This document shows positions 63,095-64,000 of a stretch of 64,000 nucleotides of DNA, one piece after another; positions within the stretch are counted from its first letter, which is position 1, and each line of letters begins with the position of its first letter. The DNA is from Zygnema cylindricum (taxonomy: Eukaryota > Streptophyta > Zygnematophyceae > Zygnematales > Zygnemataceae), in contig JBBHKE010001558.1 in NCBI GenBank assembly GCA_037447655.1, positions 150,147 through 214,146 of the forward strand, written 5' to 3'. Under the pieces are notes generated by a model. It was not told the origin of the DNA, did not search any database, and saw nothing but the letters and a program-made list of their open reading frames with translations. A program made the translations under genes and the position numbers.

Positions 63095-63755
63095 GTTTAC
63101 TCCGTGCGTTTTATGCGCATAGGACATCTATGAAATAAACCCATAGACGTACGGACATCTACGGACACTGTACGTAAAATTACGAAAATGTACGGTGCAA
63201 AGTGGGGTACGCATTTTATCAACTTTTCAAAATCGTTTGATGCGTAACGTACGTACTATTGTTTTGTTTACACCTAATATGCGCACGGGCCATCTATGCT
63301 ACGAACCGACTGAATGGAACTTTCACTAACTTAATGGAATCGTTTCCGTACATCCTGTACGGTTTTTGCCATGAATCTGTGGCCGAATCGTGCTACGAGT
63401 ACCAGATAATAATCGAGCTGTATTCTGTCAAAAAATATGAATTTCGTGCGATCTAAACATTCTCTCGAACGGAAACTCGAATCGTGCTATCGCATTTTTC
63501 CTCATAGCGGTGGACGAAGATTTTTTTGGTAGACGGGAAAACTGTCGTACGGATACGAAGTCCACGTGTCTTTTTTTTACTTTCTCGCATGTCAACTTTT
63601 GTCGCGATGTGTGACGGCGTCGATCGCAACGTTTTAGGCGGGTCCATACAATTCACGCCATAGTACGACAAAAAAACCAATGTTACAGCAACAACAATAA
63701 TTAGTAAAAGTAGTACGGTCATTGTAAATTGTACGGTCAAGCTAATCATACGGTC
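63095..63755. other. spacer, no gene recognised
   Basis: AT-rich, GTAC-rich. The 133-codon minus-strand frame at 63453-63854 has no recognisable domain. If 63756 starts a gene, this stretch would hold its promoter, but no clear TATA or initiator was found. Confidence 0.4.
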
Positions 63756-63929
63756 ATGGCGGAACTGGAGTTGTACGGAGACGCGGCCGCGGCTTTGTCG
63801 GCGGAAGCGAGGGCCCTCGTCAGCCCTAATTTTGTCGCGGAGTGTGACCGTCACCAGATGAATATGTACGGAATTCCCTACAGCCTTGTCTCTTTTGGTT
63901 TTTTAGTTTTTTTTGTTTTTTTTTTTTAG
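63756..63929 (+). CDS. possible first exon of a host gene (uncertain)
   Basis: ATG at 63756-63758 opens MAELELYGDAAAALSAEARA, GC-rich and Ala-rich with third-position G/C preference, unlike the AT-rich surroundings. The frame runs to a T-rich tract (63898-63929) that ends in TAG before ATTGATCC, which could be a splice acceptor. A GT-AG intron of only about 45 bp (from GTCTCTTTTGG near 63887) is conceivable. No domain recognised. Could equally be a chance ORF. Confidence 0.25.
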   Translation: MAELELYGDAAAALSAEARALVSPNFVAECDRHQMNMYGIPYSLVSFGFLVFFVFFF

Positions 63930-63949
63930 ATTGATCCGTCTGTGAATTC

Positions 63950-64000
63950 TGCCGTGGAGGGTGGGTGGGGAGGGGGGGGAAGAGAGGGGGGGGGGGGGGG
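63950..64000. repeat. G-rich end of window
   Basis: GGGTGGGTGGGGAGG and then G runs of 9 to 15. May be a real G-rich tract or a sequencing artefact at an assembly edge. Confidence 0.6.

Overview
This window looks like repeat-dense intergenic DNA from a large plant-type genome (green lineage; species not identified). The evidence is wall-to-wall nested Ty1/copia and Ty3/gypsy LTR retrotransposons, a non-LTR element, MITE-like inverted-repeat elements, and AT-rich spacers unusually rich in the word GTAC. Copia primer-binding sites match the anticodon arm of plant-type initiator tRNA-Met. No complete host gene was recognised. One GC-richer ORF start near the right edge (63756) is the only weak candidate for a host exon.

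Layout. 1-4374: spacer with one TA-flanked MITE and a 52-bp palindrome. 4375-15677: two truncated Copia-B copies facing each other (inverted repeat, arms about 1.8 kb). The right arm carries a full-length Copia-A (6446-12623, target duplication TAGAG) and a solo LTR (13065-14380, TTGAT). 15678-17168: spacer. 17169-30307: one minus-strand non-LTR retrotransposon with a restriction-like endonuclease tail, cut in three by Copia-C (19099-25538, TGCAA) and by a non-coding LTR element (26593-29795). 30308-36205: spacer with a MITE cluster, including a 935-bp foldback. 36206-42431: Copia-E on the minus strand, whose 3' LTR holds a solo Copia-B LTR (36845-37891, TCACG). 42432-46728 and 47179-51524: two copies of a short gag-bearing element, Copia-D; the second has target duplication GGGTT and sits inside Gypsy-1 (46729-54748). 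54749-61049: Gypsy-2, interrupted by a scrambled composite (55956-60428, CACTA) that contains a 1-kb palindrome and a 5' piece of Copia-F. 61050-64000: LTR fragment, GTAC-rich diverged tandem repeat, another MITE, and a G-run at the end.

How the parts work together. Autonomous copias follow the order gag, CCHC knuckle, aspartic protease, integrase, reverse transcriptase, RNase H, but every long copy here carries stops or frameshifts. Copia-D keeps gag plus in-frame scraps of pol with the catalytic cores removed, so it would need enzymes from a relative such as Copia-C. Three features recur across copia families: gag starts inside the 5' LTR; the ORF reads through a primer-binding site complementary to the anticodon arm of initiator tRNA-Met (half-tRNA priming); and LTRs of families A-D carry an antisense tRNA-like A-box/B-box module followed by a T run. 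Gypsy-2, and more weakly Gypsy-1, ends in a PHD-type zinc finger. These four points are the most interesting content.
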